A stretch of DNA of 59,342 nt from CAZKUR01 sp964556005 (GTDB taxonomy: Bacteria; Bacteroidota; Ignavibacteria; Ignavibacteriales; Ignavibacteriaceae): positions 1 through 59,342 of the forward strand of contig CAZKUR010000019.1 in NCBI GenBank assembly GCA_964556005.1. Reading direction: 5' to 3'. A program made the translations under genes and the position numbers. Below, in pieces: positions 8,276 to 16,460 of the stretch; positions within the stretch are counted from its first letter, which is position 1, and each line of letters opens with the position of its first letter. The notes under the pieces are model-generated. The model saw only the letters and a list, made by a program, of their open reading frames with translations. It made no database searches and was not told the DNA's origin.

Positions 8276-9724
8276 ATGAGTTCTACAGAAGTAAAAACAA
8301 TAGAAGAAATTGCAACTAAAGAATATAAGTACGGATGGGTTACAGACATAGAATCAGAAAGTCTTCCAAGCGGTTTGAATGAAGAGATAATAGCACAAAT
8401 TTCCGCAATAAAAAAAGAACCTGAATTTATGCTTGAGTGGCGTTTGAAAGCTTACCGTCAATGGTTGAAGATGAAAGAACCACATTGGGCAAATGTGAAA
8501 TATCCGCCGATAAATTATCAGGATATAACTTATTATTCCGCACCGAAGAAAAAAGATGGCCCGAAAAGCCTGGACGAAATTGACCCCGAGTTGAGAAGCA
8601 CATACGAAAAGCTCGGAATTTCACTTGAAGAACAGAAAATTTTAGCAGGCGTTGCAGTTGATGCAGTTTTCGACTCGGTAAGTGTTGCAACGACATTTAA
8701 AGAAAAATTAGGAGAACTCGGAATTATATTTTGCTCGATGTCAGAAGCAATTCAAAATCATCCGGATTTAGTTAAAAAATATTTGGGAAGCGTTGTTCCC
8801 TATTCCGATAATTTTTATGCTGCTCTAAATGCGGCAGTTTTCAGCGACGGCTCATTTGTTTACGTTCCAAAAGGAGTTCGCTGCCCGATGGAACTTTCTA
8901 CATATTTTAGAATTAATGCAGCAAAGACAGGACAATTCGAACGTACATTACTTGTTGCAGATGAAGGAGCTTATGTCAGTTATCTTGAAGGATGTACTGC
9001 GCCGATGAGAGATGAGAATCAGCTTCATGCTGCTGTAGTTGAATTGGTTGCTTTGGATAACGCTCAGATAAAATATTCAACCGTGCAAAACTGGTACCCC
9101 GGCGATAAAGACGGCAAGGGTGGAATTTATAATTTCGTTACCAAAAGAGGTGCATGCCGCGGTGTCAATTCAAAAATTTCATGGACACAAGTTGAAACCG
9201 GTTCCGCAATTACATGGAAGTATCCAGGCTGTATTCTGCAGGGAGACAATTCAATCGGAGAATTTTATTCGGTTGCAGTTACAAATAATATGCAGCAGGC
9301 AGATACCGGCACGAAAATGATTCATCTCGGGAAAAACACAAAAAGTACAATCATCTCAAAAGGTATTTCTGCCGGAAGAAGCAACAACAGTTACCGTGGC
9401 TTGGTTAGAATTTCAAAAAAAGCAGATAATGCTAGAAACTTTTCTCAATGCGATTCTCTTTTAATCGGAGATAAATGCGGTGCCCACACATTTCCGTATC
9501 TTGAAATAAATAATCCGACTGCACAAATCGAACATGAAGCTACAACATCTAAAATTGGTGAAGACCAAATATTCTATTTGAATCAAAGAGGAATTGCCGT
9601 TGAAGATGCAATCGGTTTAATAGTAAACGGATATTGCAAAGAAGTCTTTAAAGAACTTCCTATGGAATTTGCTGTTGAGGCACAAAAGCTTCTAAGTATT
9701 AGTCTTGAAGGAAGTGTTGGTTAA
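8276..9724 (+). CDS. sufB: Fe-S cluster assembly scaffold SufB
   Basis: A 482-residue full-length SufB, the scaffold subunit of the SufBCD complex that builds Fe-S clusters in the cytoplasm. Diagnostic stretches are WRLKAYRQWLKM (residues ~56-67), YVPKGVRCPMELSTYFRIN, YLEGCTAPMRDENQLHAAVVE and the C-terminal CDSLLIGDKCGAHTFPYLEI with EHEATTSKIGEDQIFYLNQR, which holds the conserved cluster-binding Cys. It is the first gene of the suf operon. Its last 52 coding bases and stop are printed again after the N-gap, but the gene itself is complete and undamaged. Confidence 0.97.
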   Translation: MSSTEVKTIEEIATKEYKYGWVTDIESESLPSGLNEEIIAQISAIKKEPEFMLEWRLKAYRQWLKMKEPHWANVKYPPINYQDITYYSAPKKKDGPKSLDEIDPELRSTYEKLGISLEEQKILAGVAVDAVFDSVSVATTFKEKLGELGIIFCSMSEAIQNHPDLVKKYLGSVVPYSDNFYAALNAAVFSDGSFVYVPKGVRCPMELSTYFRINAAKTGQFERTLLVADEGAYVSYLEGCTAPMRDENQLHAAVVELVALDNAQIKYSTVQNWYPGDKDGKGGIYNFVTKRGACRGVNSKISWTQVETGSAITWKYPGCILQGDNSIGEFYSVAVTNNMQQADTGTKMIHLGKNTKSTIISKGISAGRSNNSYRGLVRISKKADNARNFSQCDSLLIGDKCGAHTFPYLEINNPTAQIEHEATTSKIGEDQIFYLNQRGIAVEDAIGLIVNGYCKEVFKELPMEFAVEAQKLLSISLEGSVG

Positions 9725-9725
9725 A
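9671..9725 (+). repeat. 55-base contig-end duplicate, left copy
   Basis: These 55 bases, the 3' end of sufB plus one base, are identical to 9826-9880 on the other side of the N run. The match ends exactly at the gap on the left and begins exactly at it on the right, as expected when two contigs sharing a k-mer overlap are scaffolded without merging. Confidence 0.9.
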
Positions 9726-9825
9726 NNNNNNNNNNNNNNNNNNNNNNNNNNNNNNNNNNNNNNNNNNNNNNNNNNNNNNNNNNNNNNNNNNNNNNNNNNN
9801 NNNNNNNNNNNNNNNNNNNNNNNNN
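9726..9825. other. Assembly gap of 100 N
   Basis: A run of exactly 100 Ns, a conventional placeholder length. Because both flanks carry the same 55 bases, the true gap is most likely absent, and the real genome would be about 155 bases shorter here. No gene content is expected to be missing. Confidence 0.95.
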
Positions 9826-9880
9826 GCTGTTGAGGCACAAAAGCTTCTAAGTATTAGTCTTGAAGGAAGTGTTGGTTAAA
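9826..9880 (+). repeat. 55-base contig-end duplicate, right copy
   Basis: A second copy of the sufB 3' end, without the rest of the gene. It should not be annotated as a separate gene fragment. After joining the contigs, the sufB stop would lie about 28 bases from the DUF433 start codon. Confidence 0.9.
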
Positions 9881-9907
9881 AAATAAATGAATAAATAAAA
9901 ATTAAGA

Positions 9908-10120
9908 ATGAAATCTGACGTTGTAAATATCGACCCTGAAATATTAAGCGGAACGCCTGTATTCATGGGAACAAGAGTGCCGATAAAAAATCTTTTTGAT
10001 TATCTCGAAACAGGAGAAACTGTTGAGAAATTTTTAGAAGATTTTCCATCGGTATCTCATGAACAAATTATAGCTTTGCTTAAAGATGCTGAACAATTTT
10101 TAACTTCTAGTTCGTTGTAA
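9908..10120 (+). CDS. DUF433 antitoxin
   Basis: A 70-residue protein with the DUF433 (PF04255) signature: IDPEILSGTPVFMGTRVPIK, then LFDYLETGETVEKFLEDFPS and VSHEQIIALL. The family is a small winged-helix-like DNA-binding module that serves as antitoxin to PIN-like DUF5615 toxins. The stop codon is directly followed by the toxin ATG with no spacer, as expected for a coupled toxin-antitoxin pair. It is intact, though its partner is broken. The pair interrupts the suf operon between sufB and sufC and is probably read with it. Confidence 0.88.
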   Translation: MKSDVVNIDPEILSGTPVFMGTRVPIKNLFDYLETGETVEKFLEDFPSVSHEQIIALLKDAEQFLTSSSL

Positions 10121-10471
10121 ATGAAGATTATTATTGATGAATGTTTACCTGTCGAAATTAAAAAATTATTCAGCGATTATGAGATTTATACTGTAAGAGA
10201 TTTGAACCGGACAGGGTTAAAAAATGGTCAACTTCTTGAAAAAATTGTTAAAAATAATTTTGATATTTTTCTAACAGCAGACAAAAAAATAAGGTTTCAA
10301 TAAAATTTAAAAAACATGAAATTATCGGTTATAATTTTGGATATTTTCAGAAATAAAATCGAAGAAGTTATCTCGATAAAAGAATTAATTATTAAAGCTT
10401 TTAACTCGATAAAGAAATCTGAAATATATATTATCAGTTTAAAAGAAGGAATTTTGAAATTTAGTAACTAG
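10121..10471 (+). pseudogene. DUF5615 PIN-like toxin interrupted by an in-frame ochre stop
   Basis: The first 60 codons give a typical DUF5615 N-terminus: MKIIIDECLPVEIKKLF with the PIN-type acidic residues, YTVRDLNRTGLKNGQLL and FDIFLTADKKIRFQ. Codon 61 (10301-10303) is TAA. The same frame then continues for 55 codons (NLKNMKLSVIILDIFRNKIEEV...) to a TAG at 10469-10471. In intact homologues this position reads QQNL, so a single CAA-to-TAA change explains the break. The total of 116 codons is the usual family length. The C-terminal part could start at the ATG at 10316, but a split toxin is less likely than a nonsense mutation. Confidence 0.85.
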
Positions 10472-10481
10472 AGGATAATAA

Positions 10482-11246
10482 ATGCTCGAAATAAAAAACT
10501 TACATGCAAATATAGACGGAAAAGAAATATTAAAAGGAATAAATCTTAAAGTCAACAAAGGCGAAGTTCACGCAATAATGGGACCGAACGGTTCCGGCAA
10601 AAGCACTCTTGCACAGGTGCTGGCGGGAAGAGAAGAATATGAAGTAACAAAAGGTGAAGTTACTTATAACGGGAAGAACATACTTGAAATGAAACCCGAA
10701 GACCGTGCACGGGAAGGTTTATTTCTTGCATTCCAGTACCCGGTTGAAATACCCGGCGTATCAAACACAAATTTATTAAAGACCGCTTTAAACGAAATCA
10801 GAAAATATCGCGGCATGGAAGAATTAGATACAATGGAATTTCTGAATCTGATTAGAGAAAAAATGAAGCTCGTTGAATTGGAGCAGGCATTACTGAGCAG
10901 GTCGGTTAACGAAGGATTTTCCGGCGGCGAAAAGAAAAGAAACGAAATTTTTCAAATGGCAGTTCTCGAACCAAAGCTTGCAATTCTTGACGAAACGGAC
11001 AGCGGACTCGATATCGATGCTTTAAGAATTGTTGCAAACGGTGTTAATCATTTGAAGTCGAGCGAAAATGCAACCATAGTTGTAACTCACTATCAAAGAC
11101 TGCTTAATTATATCGTCCCGGATTTTGTACATGTTCTTTACAACGGAAGAATAATTAAATCCGGCGGTAAAGAACTCGCACTTGAGTTGGAAGAAAAAGG
11201 ATACGATTGGCTGAAAGAAAGTTCCAGGCAACTGGTTGAAAATTAA
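10482..11246 (+). CDS. sufC: Fe-S assembly ATPase SufC
   Basis: A 254-residue ABC-type ATPase of the SufBCD complex. Walker A is GPNGSGKST (about residues 34-42), the Q-loop region is FLAFQYPVEIPGVSN, the signature is FSGGEKKRNE and Walker B is LAILDETDSGLDIDAL. The EIPGVSN and SGGEKKRNE variants are specific to SufC rather than transporter ATPases. ATP hydrolysis drives rearrangement of the SufB-SufD interface during cluster assembly. An AGAGGA precedes the ATG. It is separated from sufB by the toxin-antitoxin pair but followed closely by sufD. Confidence 0.97.
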   Translation: MLEIKNLHANIDGKEILKGINLKVNKGEVHAIMGPNGSGKSTLAQVLAGREEYEVTKGEVTYNGKNILEMKPEDRAREGLFLAFQYPVEIPGVSNTNLLKTALNEIRKYRGMEELDTMEFLNLIREKMKLVELEQALLSRSVNEGFSGGEKKRNEIFQMAVLEPKLAILDETDSGLDIDALRIVANGVNHLKSSENATIVVTHYQRLLNYIVPDFVHVLYNGRIIKSGGKELALELEEKGYDWLKESSRQLVEN

Positions 11247-11261
11247 TTTTCTAAATCCTCA

Positions 11262-12593
11262 ATGGAGAATAAATCCGAAATGAATGAAATTTTAAATATA
11301 AAAGATTGGTATATATCCAAATTCAAAGAGTTTGAAAACAGCTTGAACGGAGAAAGTACTGCGCCGATTCATAAAATAAGGCAGGATGCAATTGAAAATT
11401 TTTCAAAGCTCGATTTCCCTAACCACAAAAACGAAGAATGGAAATACACAAATATATCTCCGATACTAAAGCATAATTTTAAACCTGCTTTTTCAAAATC
11501 CGAAATAAAAAAAGAGGATGTGAATAAATTTTTATTCGATAAGCTCGAGCATAGTTTAATCGTTTTTGTAAACGGACGATTTGCACCTGAATTATCAAGG
11601 ATAAAAAATCTTCCCAAAGGGACTGTAATCGGCAGTATTGCAAACGAGTTGAAGAATAATTCCCCGATCGTTAAAAAACATTTTGGCAAATATGTTGATT
11701 ACAAAGGGCAGATTTTTACAGCACTAAGCACTGCATATATAAAGGACGGCGCTTTTATTTATATCCCCGAGGGAAAAATCATAGACGAGCCTGTACATGT
11801 TTTATTTATTGCTTCATCGGATGAAAAAATTCTTATCCAGCCAAGAAACTTATTTGTTGCGGATAAAAATTCTCAGGTTACAATAATAGAACATTATGTT
11901 TCTTTAACTGAAAATATCTACTTCACAAATACCGTTACGGAAATAGTGGCAGAAGAAAATGCAGTCGTGGACCATATAAAAATTCAGAATGAAAGCAAAT
12001 CGGCATTTCATATCGGAAGAATGGAAGTTGACCAGGAAAGAGCAAGCAATTTTACTTCTCATATGATTTCTCTCGGCAGTGAAATTGCCAGGAATGATTT
12101 TAATACACGTTTTAATAATGAAGGAAGCGAAGCTGCTTTAAATGGATTATTCTTAACAGATGGTTCACAGTTATTTGATGTCCACTCATTGATTGACCAC
12201 GCAAAACCTTATTGCAATAGCCACGAGCATTATAAAGGAATTCTTGACGATAAATCAAGAGGAGTTTTTAACGGTAAAGTAATTGTTCGTCAGGATGCAC
12301 AAAAGACAAATGCGTTCCAGGAAAATAATAATATTATCTTATCGAGCGACGCTCTCGTAAATACTAAACCGCAGCTTGAAATTTTTGCCGACGATGTTAA
12401 ATGCTCGCATGGTGCTACAATCGGCCAGTTGGATATGGATTCGCTTTTCTATCTGAAAGCAAGAGGAATCGGTGAAGAAACGGCACGAAAAATTCTTTTA
12501 CATGCTTTCGCGAGTGATGTAATAAAATCAATTAAAGTTGAACCAATCAGAAATTATGTTGAAGAAATTCTGACTTCAAAATTCGATAATTAA
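11262..12593 (+). CDS. sufD: Fe-S assembly protein SufD
   Basis: A 443-residue SufD, the second beta-helix partner of SufB. The N-terminal region has FPNHKNEEWKYTNISPIL, the core has FIYIPEGKIIDEPVHVLF, and the C-terminus has FDVHSLIDHAKPYCNSHEHY and KCSHGATIGQLDMDSLFYL, which includes the conserved His of the SufB-D interface (CSHGA). Length and domain order are normal for the family. It lies 15 bases after sufC and 17 before sufS in the operon. Confidence 0.96.
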   Translation: MENKSEMNEILNIKDWYISKFKEFENSLNGESTAPIHKIRQDAIENFSKLDFPNHKNEEWKYTNISPILKHNFKPAFSKSEIKKEDVNKFLFDKLEHSLIVFVNGRFAPELSRIKNLPKGTVIGSIANELKNNSPIVKKHFGKYVDYKGQIFTALSTAYIKDGAFIYIPEGKIIDEPVHVLFIASSDEKILIQPRNLFVADKNSQVTIIEHYVSLTENIYFTNTVTEIVAEENAVVDHIKIQNESKSAFHIGRMEVDQERASNFTSHMISLGSEIARNDFNTRFNNEGSEAALNGLFLTDGSQLFDVHSLIDHAKPYCNSHEHYKGILDDKSRGVFNGKVIVRQDAQKTNAFQENNNIILSSDALVNTKPQLEIFADDVKCSHGATIGQLDMDSLFYLKARGIGEETARKILLHAFASDVIKSIKVEPIRNYVEEILTSKFDN

Positions 12594-12610
12594 ATTCTTT
12601 AGGTTTTAAA

Positions 12611-13867
12611 ATGTCTGTGAAAACTAATAACCAGGTAATGACAAAACATGAATTCGATGTACAAAAAATTAGAGAAGACTTCCCTATTCTTAAAACATTA
12701 ATTCACGGGAAACCATTAATATATTTTGATAACGCTGCCACTACACAAAAGCCACAGGTCGTAATTGATAAGCTTGTTGAATATTATTCAAGTATGAACT
12801 CAAATATTCACAGGGCAGTTCATCACTTAAGCGAAATTTCGACGAAAGCGTTTGAAGATGCAAGATCGAGGGTGAAAGATTTTTTAAATGCAAAAAGCGA
12901 AAAAGAAATTATATTTACGAGAGGAACAACCGAGTCTATAAATCTGGTTGCTTATTCATTCGCCAGAAAAATTTTAAATCCCGGCGATGAAATTTTAATT
13001 ACCGGAATGGAACATCATTCGAATATTGTTCCCTGGCAGTTAATTTGTGAAGAGAGAAATGCTAAACTAAAGATAATTCCAATTGACGATAATGGAGAAT
13101 TGATTCTCGATAATCTTGAAAATCTCATTACCGAAAAAACAAAGCTTGTTTCCGTTGTTTACATTTCGAATTCTCTGGGAACTGTTAACCCGGTCGAAAA
13201 AATAATTGAAATTGCTCACAGCAAAAATGTTCCTGTGTTGTTAGATTGCGCTCAAACAGTAAGTCATGTTAAAGTTGACGTTCAAAAATTAGACTGCGAT
13301 TTTCTTGCTTTCTCAGGTCATAAAATCTACGGGCCAACAGGAATCGGAGTACTTTACGGTAAAGAAAAATATCTGGAAGAAATGCCGCCCTTCTTTGGCG
13401 GAGGCGATATGATTTCCAAAGTAACATTTGAAAAAACAACTTATAACCAATTGCCTTATAAATTCGAAGCAGGAACTTCCAACATTGCAGATGCTATTAG
13501 CTTGGGTACTGCTCTTGATTATGTCAATAGTATCGGTCTAGATTCAATTCACAGATACGAAGATGAGCTTTTAAATTATGCTACTGAAGCAGTGAAGGAT
13601 ATTCCGGGATTAAAGATAATCGGTACTGCTGCAAAAAAATGTTCTGTTTTATCATTTGTGTTTGATAATATTCATCCGCATGATATAGGAACATTCCTGG
13701 ATTTTGAAGGCATCGCCGTTAGAACAGGGCATCATTGTACGCAGCCGGTTATGGACCGTTATTGTATTCCTGCTACAACGAGAGCATCCTTTGCATTTTA
13801 TAACACGAAAGAAGAAATCGATGCTTTTATTAAAGCATTGAAAAAAGTTACAGAGGTATTCAGTTAA
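12611..13867 (+). CDS. sufS: Cysteine desulfurase SufS
   Basis: A 418-residue class V aminotransferase-fold PLP enzyme that takes sulfur from L-cysteine. The PLP lysine is K238 (FSGHKIYGPTGIG) and the catalytic persulfide cysteine is C376 in RTGHHCTQPVMDRY, the short active-site loop of type II (SufS) enzymes. YFDNAATTQKP and GMEHHSNIVPWQ are also typical. It is followed after one base by sufU, its expected sulfur acceptor, so this operon is of the SufSU rather than the SufSE type. Confidence 0.97.
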   Translation: MSVKTNNQVMTKHEFDVQKIREDFPILKTLIHGKPLIYFDNAATTQKPQVVIDKLVEYYSSMNSNIHRAVHHLSEISTKAFEDARSRVKDFLNAKSEKEIIFTRGTTESINLVAYSFARKILNPGDEILITGMEHHSNIVPWQLICEERNAKLKIIPIDDNGELILDNLENLITEKTKLVSVVYISNSLGTVNPVEKIIEIAHSKNVPVLLDCAQTVSHVKVDVQKLDCDFLAFSGHKIYGPTGIGVLYGKEKYLEEMPPFFGGGDMISKVTFEKTTYNQLPYKFEAGTSNIADAISLGTALDYVNSIGLDSIHRYEDELLNYATEAVKDIPGLKIIGTAAKKCSVLSFVFDNIHPHDIGTFLDFEGIAVRTGHHCTQPVMDRYCIPATTRASFAFYNTKEEIDAFIKALKKVTEVFS

Positions 13868-13868
13868 A

Positions 13869-14324
13869 ATGGATTTGGAATTAAGAGAACTTTATCAGCA
13901 AGTAATTCTCGACCACAATAAAAGTCCGAGAAATTTTAAGATATTAAGTCCGGCAAATCATTCTGCCGAAGGATACAATCCTCTTTGCGGCGACAGGCTA
14001 AATATATATATGAATGTTGAAGATGATAAAATTACGGATATTGCTTTTCAAGGTTCCGGATGTGCAATCTCAAAAGCATCAGCATCCTTAATGACTTCAA
14101 TAGTCAAAGGCAAAACAAAAGAAGAAGCCGAAAAAATTTTTGAGAGGTTTCATGATTTGATTACCGGTAAGTTAGGTGATAATCCCGACATTGAAGATTT
14201 AGGCAAGTTGGCAGTATTTGCCGGCGTAAGGGAATTTCCCGCAAGAGTTAAATGCGCAAGTCTTGCCTGGCACACGATGATAAATGCACTTGAAGGTAAA
14301 GAAGAAAAAGTTTCTACGGAATAA
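13869..14324 (+). CDS. sufU: SufU-type sulfur acceptor / IscU-like protein
   Basis: A 151-residue NifU-N-fold protein. The three conserved cysteines are C40 (YNPLCGDRL), C65 (GSGCAISKAS) and C129 (ARVKCASLAW), with D42 of the CGD motif. In SufU these bind zinc and accept the persulfide from SufS. The longer stretch between the second and third Cys (GKLGDNPDIEDLGKLAVFAG) distinguishes SufU from IscU. No sufE is present in the window, which agrees with SufU filling that role. It is the last gene of the tight sufBCDSU run. Confidence 0.95.
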   Translation: MDLELRELYQQVILDHNKSPRNFKILSPANHSAEGYNPLCGDRLNIYMNVEDDKITDIAFQGSGCAISKASASLMTSIVKGKTKEEAEKIFERFHDLITGKLGDNPDIEDLGKLAVFAGVREFPARVKCASLAWHTMINALEGKEEKVSTE

Positions 14325-14354
14325 AAAGTTTAGTAAGTAATATAAAAAGTATCA

Positions 14355-14595
14355 GTCATTACGAATCCCGATTCACCAATCATTAGGTTGTATCGGGATG
14401 AAGTAATCTCCAAGTTTGAGTGATTCAAAAGTGAGATTGCTTCATCCAACCAATATTCAAATCTGAACCATGTTGGATTCGCAATGACGATAGATTAATT
14501 TTTAGCTATAATAAGACATGGTTATCAACTAAAAATTAGAATTGTCATTCATATGACAAATAAAGGCAAGGCCTTTTTTGATAACTCGCAATGAC
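14355..14595. repeat. Dispersed palindromic repeat with GTCATTGCGA-type ends, copy 1
   Basis: The 368-base spacer after sufU is mostly this element. It starts GTCATTACGAATCC, contains GGATTCGCAATGAC at about 14473-14487 and ends CTCGCAATGAC, with inner arms GGGATGAAGTAATCTC and GAGATTGCTTCATCC. It is therefore a set of nested inverted repeats that could fold into long hairpins. The reverse complement closely resembles 55334-55606 over its whole length, for example GTCATTGCGAGTTATC followed by a run of A, then CTTGCCTTTATTT and GAATGACAAT. No coding capacity was seen. Confidence 0.8.
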
Positions 14596-14692
14596 TATTG
14601 ACAATATTTCTGTTTTTAATATGCAGTCATCATAGAATAATTAAAAAATAAATGTTATTATTTTTCATTAACCTCAATGGTATTTTGCTATT

Positions 14693-15055
14693 ATGCATTC
14701 AAATATTAACACAAACAGCAGCCAAGTAAAAAACATGAGCGAACTGAATAAACAAGAGTTGGAAGAAAAAATAATTGAAGTATTAAAAACATGCTACGAC
14801 CCTGAGATACCGGTTGATATCTTTGAATTAGGGCTTATATACGAAATAGGAATAGATAACGATGCAAATGTTAATATAAAAATGACATTGACATCGCCTG
14901 CATGCCCCGTGGCAGGCTCTCTTCCGGGTGAAGTCGAATTAAAAGTCAGGTCTCTTCCGGAAGTTAAAAGCGCAAGTATTGAAATTGTTTGGAGTCCGCC
15001 GTGGGATAAAGAGATGATGTCGGATGTAGCAAAAGTTGAATTAGGATTTATGTAG
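14693..15055 (+). CDS. sufT: SUF-associated DUF59/MIP18 protein (SufT-like)
   Basis: A 120-residue protein (106 if it starts at the ATG at 14735, which fits the family length better; neither start has a clear ribosome site). It is a DUF59 protein: TCYDPEIPVDIFELGLIYEI, MTLTSPACPVAGSLPGEVE with the conserved Cys, and IVWSPPWDKEMMSDVAKVELG. SufT proteins help Fe-S cluster maturation or carriage; PaaD-type homologues share the fold. Position after sufBCDSU and before an Rrf2 regulator favours the SUF role. The dispersed repeat separates it from sufU, so it may have its own promoter. Confidence 0.9.
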   Translation: MHSNINTNSSQVKNMSELNKQELEEKIIEVLKTCYDPEIPVDIFELGLIYEIGIDNDANVNIKMTLTSPACPVAGSLPGEVELKVRSLPEVKSASIEIVWSPPWDKEMMSDVAKVELGFM

Positions 15056-15171
15056 AAAAAGTTCAAGTTAATGTTCAAGTGCAGGAGGTTTTAAATAATC
15101 TTAAACTTGCTCTTGAACTTCCGGATTTCGCAAAGAAAAAACAGAAGTAAAATAAACAAAAGGATTAAACG

Positions 15172-15705
15172 ATGTTTAATATCATTTCCCGCCCGCCAAT
15201 ATATGATCAGAATGCTGTTCAGCCAATGAGAGACGAACTCGTTGCCGTTGGATTTAAAGAATTATTAACACCAAAAGAAGTAGATGAAGCTATTTCCGTT
15301 AAAGATGATAAATTAATTTTAGTTATGGTGAACTCTGTTTGCGGATGCGCAGCAGGAAGTGCAAGGCCGGGAGTTTCACTTGCTTTACAAAACAAAAAAA
15401 TCCCGGACAAGCTTTACACAGTTTTTGCCGGGCAGGAAAGAGATGCAGTTGACAGGGCAAGAAGCTACATAAAAGGTTATCCGCCGTCGTCACCAAGCAT
15501 TGCAATGTTCAAAAACGGCGAACTGATATATTTTATGCAGCGTTACGACATCGAAGGAAGAAATCCTCAGGATATCGCAGCAGATTTAATTGAAGGATTT
15601 AATGAAGTCTGCGCTGCCGAAGGACCTTCAATAAGTCCTGAGTATTTTGCGGAAATCGAACATGCAAAGATGTGCGGATCTAAAATTCCTTTATACAAAA
15701 AGTAA
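15172..15705 (+). CDS. BrxA/BrxB-family bacilliredoxin
   Basis: A 177-residue protein of the YphP/YqiW (PF06491) family. The active-site CGC motif is C57-G58-C59 in MVNSVCGCAAGSARPGV; further family landmarks are RARSYIKGYPPSSPSIAMF and FMQRYDIEGR. In Firmicutes these reduce bacillithiol mixed disulfides. Here it may handle protein disulfides or persulfides, as it lies in the SUF region between sufT and the Rrf2 gene. It is about 30 residues longer than the Bacillus proteins, mostly at the C-terminus (ADLIEGFNEVCAAEGPSISP...). Confidence 0.9.
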   Translation: MFNIISRPPIYDQNAVQPMRDELVAVGFKELLTPKEVDEAISVKDDKLILVMVNSVCGCAAGSARPGVSLALQNKKIPDKLYTVFAGQERDAVDRARSYIKGYPPSSPSIAMFKNGELIYFMQRYDIEGRNPQDIAADLIEGFNEVCAAEGPSISPEYFAEIEHAKMCGSKIPLYKK

Positions 15706-15758
15706 AACAAATACGAAATATAAATTCAAATCAAAGCAAGAATGATTGAGCAAGCGAT

Positions 15759-16238
15759 ATGAAATTCAGTACACAAGAAGAATACGGTATAAGATGCCTC
15801 CTAAGGATTGGTAAATCAAAAAGTTCAAACGGATTAACGATTCCCGAAATCAGTGAAATGGAAGGTTTGTCCCAGGCAAATGTCGGCAAACTTCTGCGTA
15901 CATTGCGGCTTGGCGGTTTCATTGAAGCATCGAGAGGCCAGACAGGCGGATATAAATTGGCAAGAAACGCAAATGAAATAATTATCGGACATGCACTTGC
16001 TATCTTGGGCGGCAGACTATTCGAAGAGGATTTCTGCGACTTACACTCGGGAGTCGGAAATATTTGTACCAACTCCATCGATTGTTCGATTCGTTCACTC
16101 TGGGGAATTATTCAAAATTTGTTAGATGGGGTATTAAACAAAATGACTCTTGAAGACCTTTTGGGCAAAGAAGATCAAGTAAAAGAAATCGTCACCAATC
16201 TTGCAGAAGAAGTTAACCCGGATGTTCTGAAGAATTAA
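15759..16238 (+). CDS. Rrf2-family transcriptional regulator, probable suf regulator
   Basis: A 159-residue regulator. The N-terminal winged helix reads FSTQEEYGIRCLLRI, TIPEISEMEGLSQANVGKLL and ASRGQTGGYKLAR (residues 1-70), the standard Rrf2/IscR DNA-binding domain. Three cysteines, C93, C103 and C109 (FC-x9-C-x5-C), are placed like the Fe-S ligands of IscR (C92, C98, C104), so it could sense Fe-S status. It closes the suf cluster, 53 bases after the bacilliredoxin gene. The imperfect inverted repeat at the suf promoter is a possible target. Confidence 0.9.
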   Translation: MKFSTQEEYGIRCLLRIGKSKSSNGLTIPEISEMEGLSQANVGKLLRTLRLGGFIEASRGQTGGYKLARNANEIIIGHALAILGGRLFEEDFCDLHSGVGNICTNSIDCSIRSLWGIIQNLLDGVLNKMTLEDLLGKEDQVKEIVTNLAEEVNPDVLKN

Positions 16239-16460
16239 TTTTTACCTGCAACTATGTTCATTAAAAGGGGGACTGTTTCCTGGTTTCGAATACTTAATTG
16301 TAACCAAAAATTTATAACGCTTTTTCTTAATAGTTTGCAATTCCGCATAGTTTCTTATTAAACAACCATTAAAAACTTTCCCATCCAAAAAAAATCCAGC
16401 TAATTATTGATTTCTTTAAATTAGAATTTTAAGTTAAACTAACTAATAAAAAAATATTTA

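Noticed and set aside
9826..9880. Second sufB fragment as evidence of a real gene duplication
   Set aside because: The identical 55 bases abut the N run on both sides, the signature of an unmerged contig overlap.
10304..10471. Independent small gene after the toxin stop codon
   Set aside because: It is in the same frame as the toxin, matches the expected C-terminal half of DUF5615, and has no ribosome site at its ATG (10316). A nonsense mutation is the simpler reading.
14355..14595. CRISPR array
   Set aside because: The repeated GTCATTGCGA units are inverted and unevenly spaced, with no regular spacers and no cas genes nearby.
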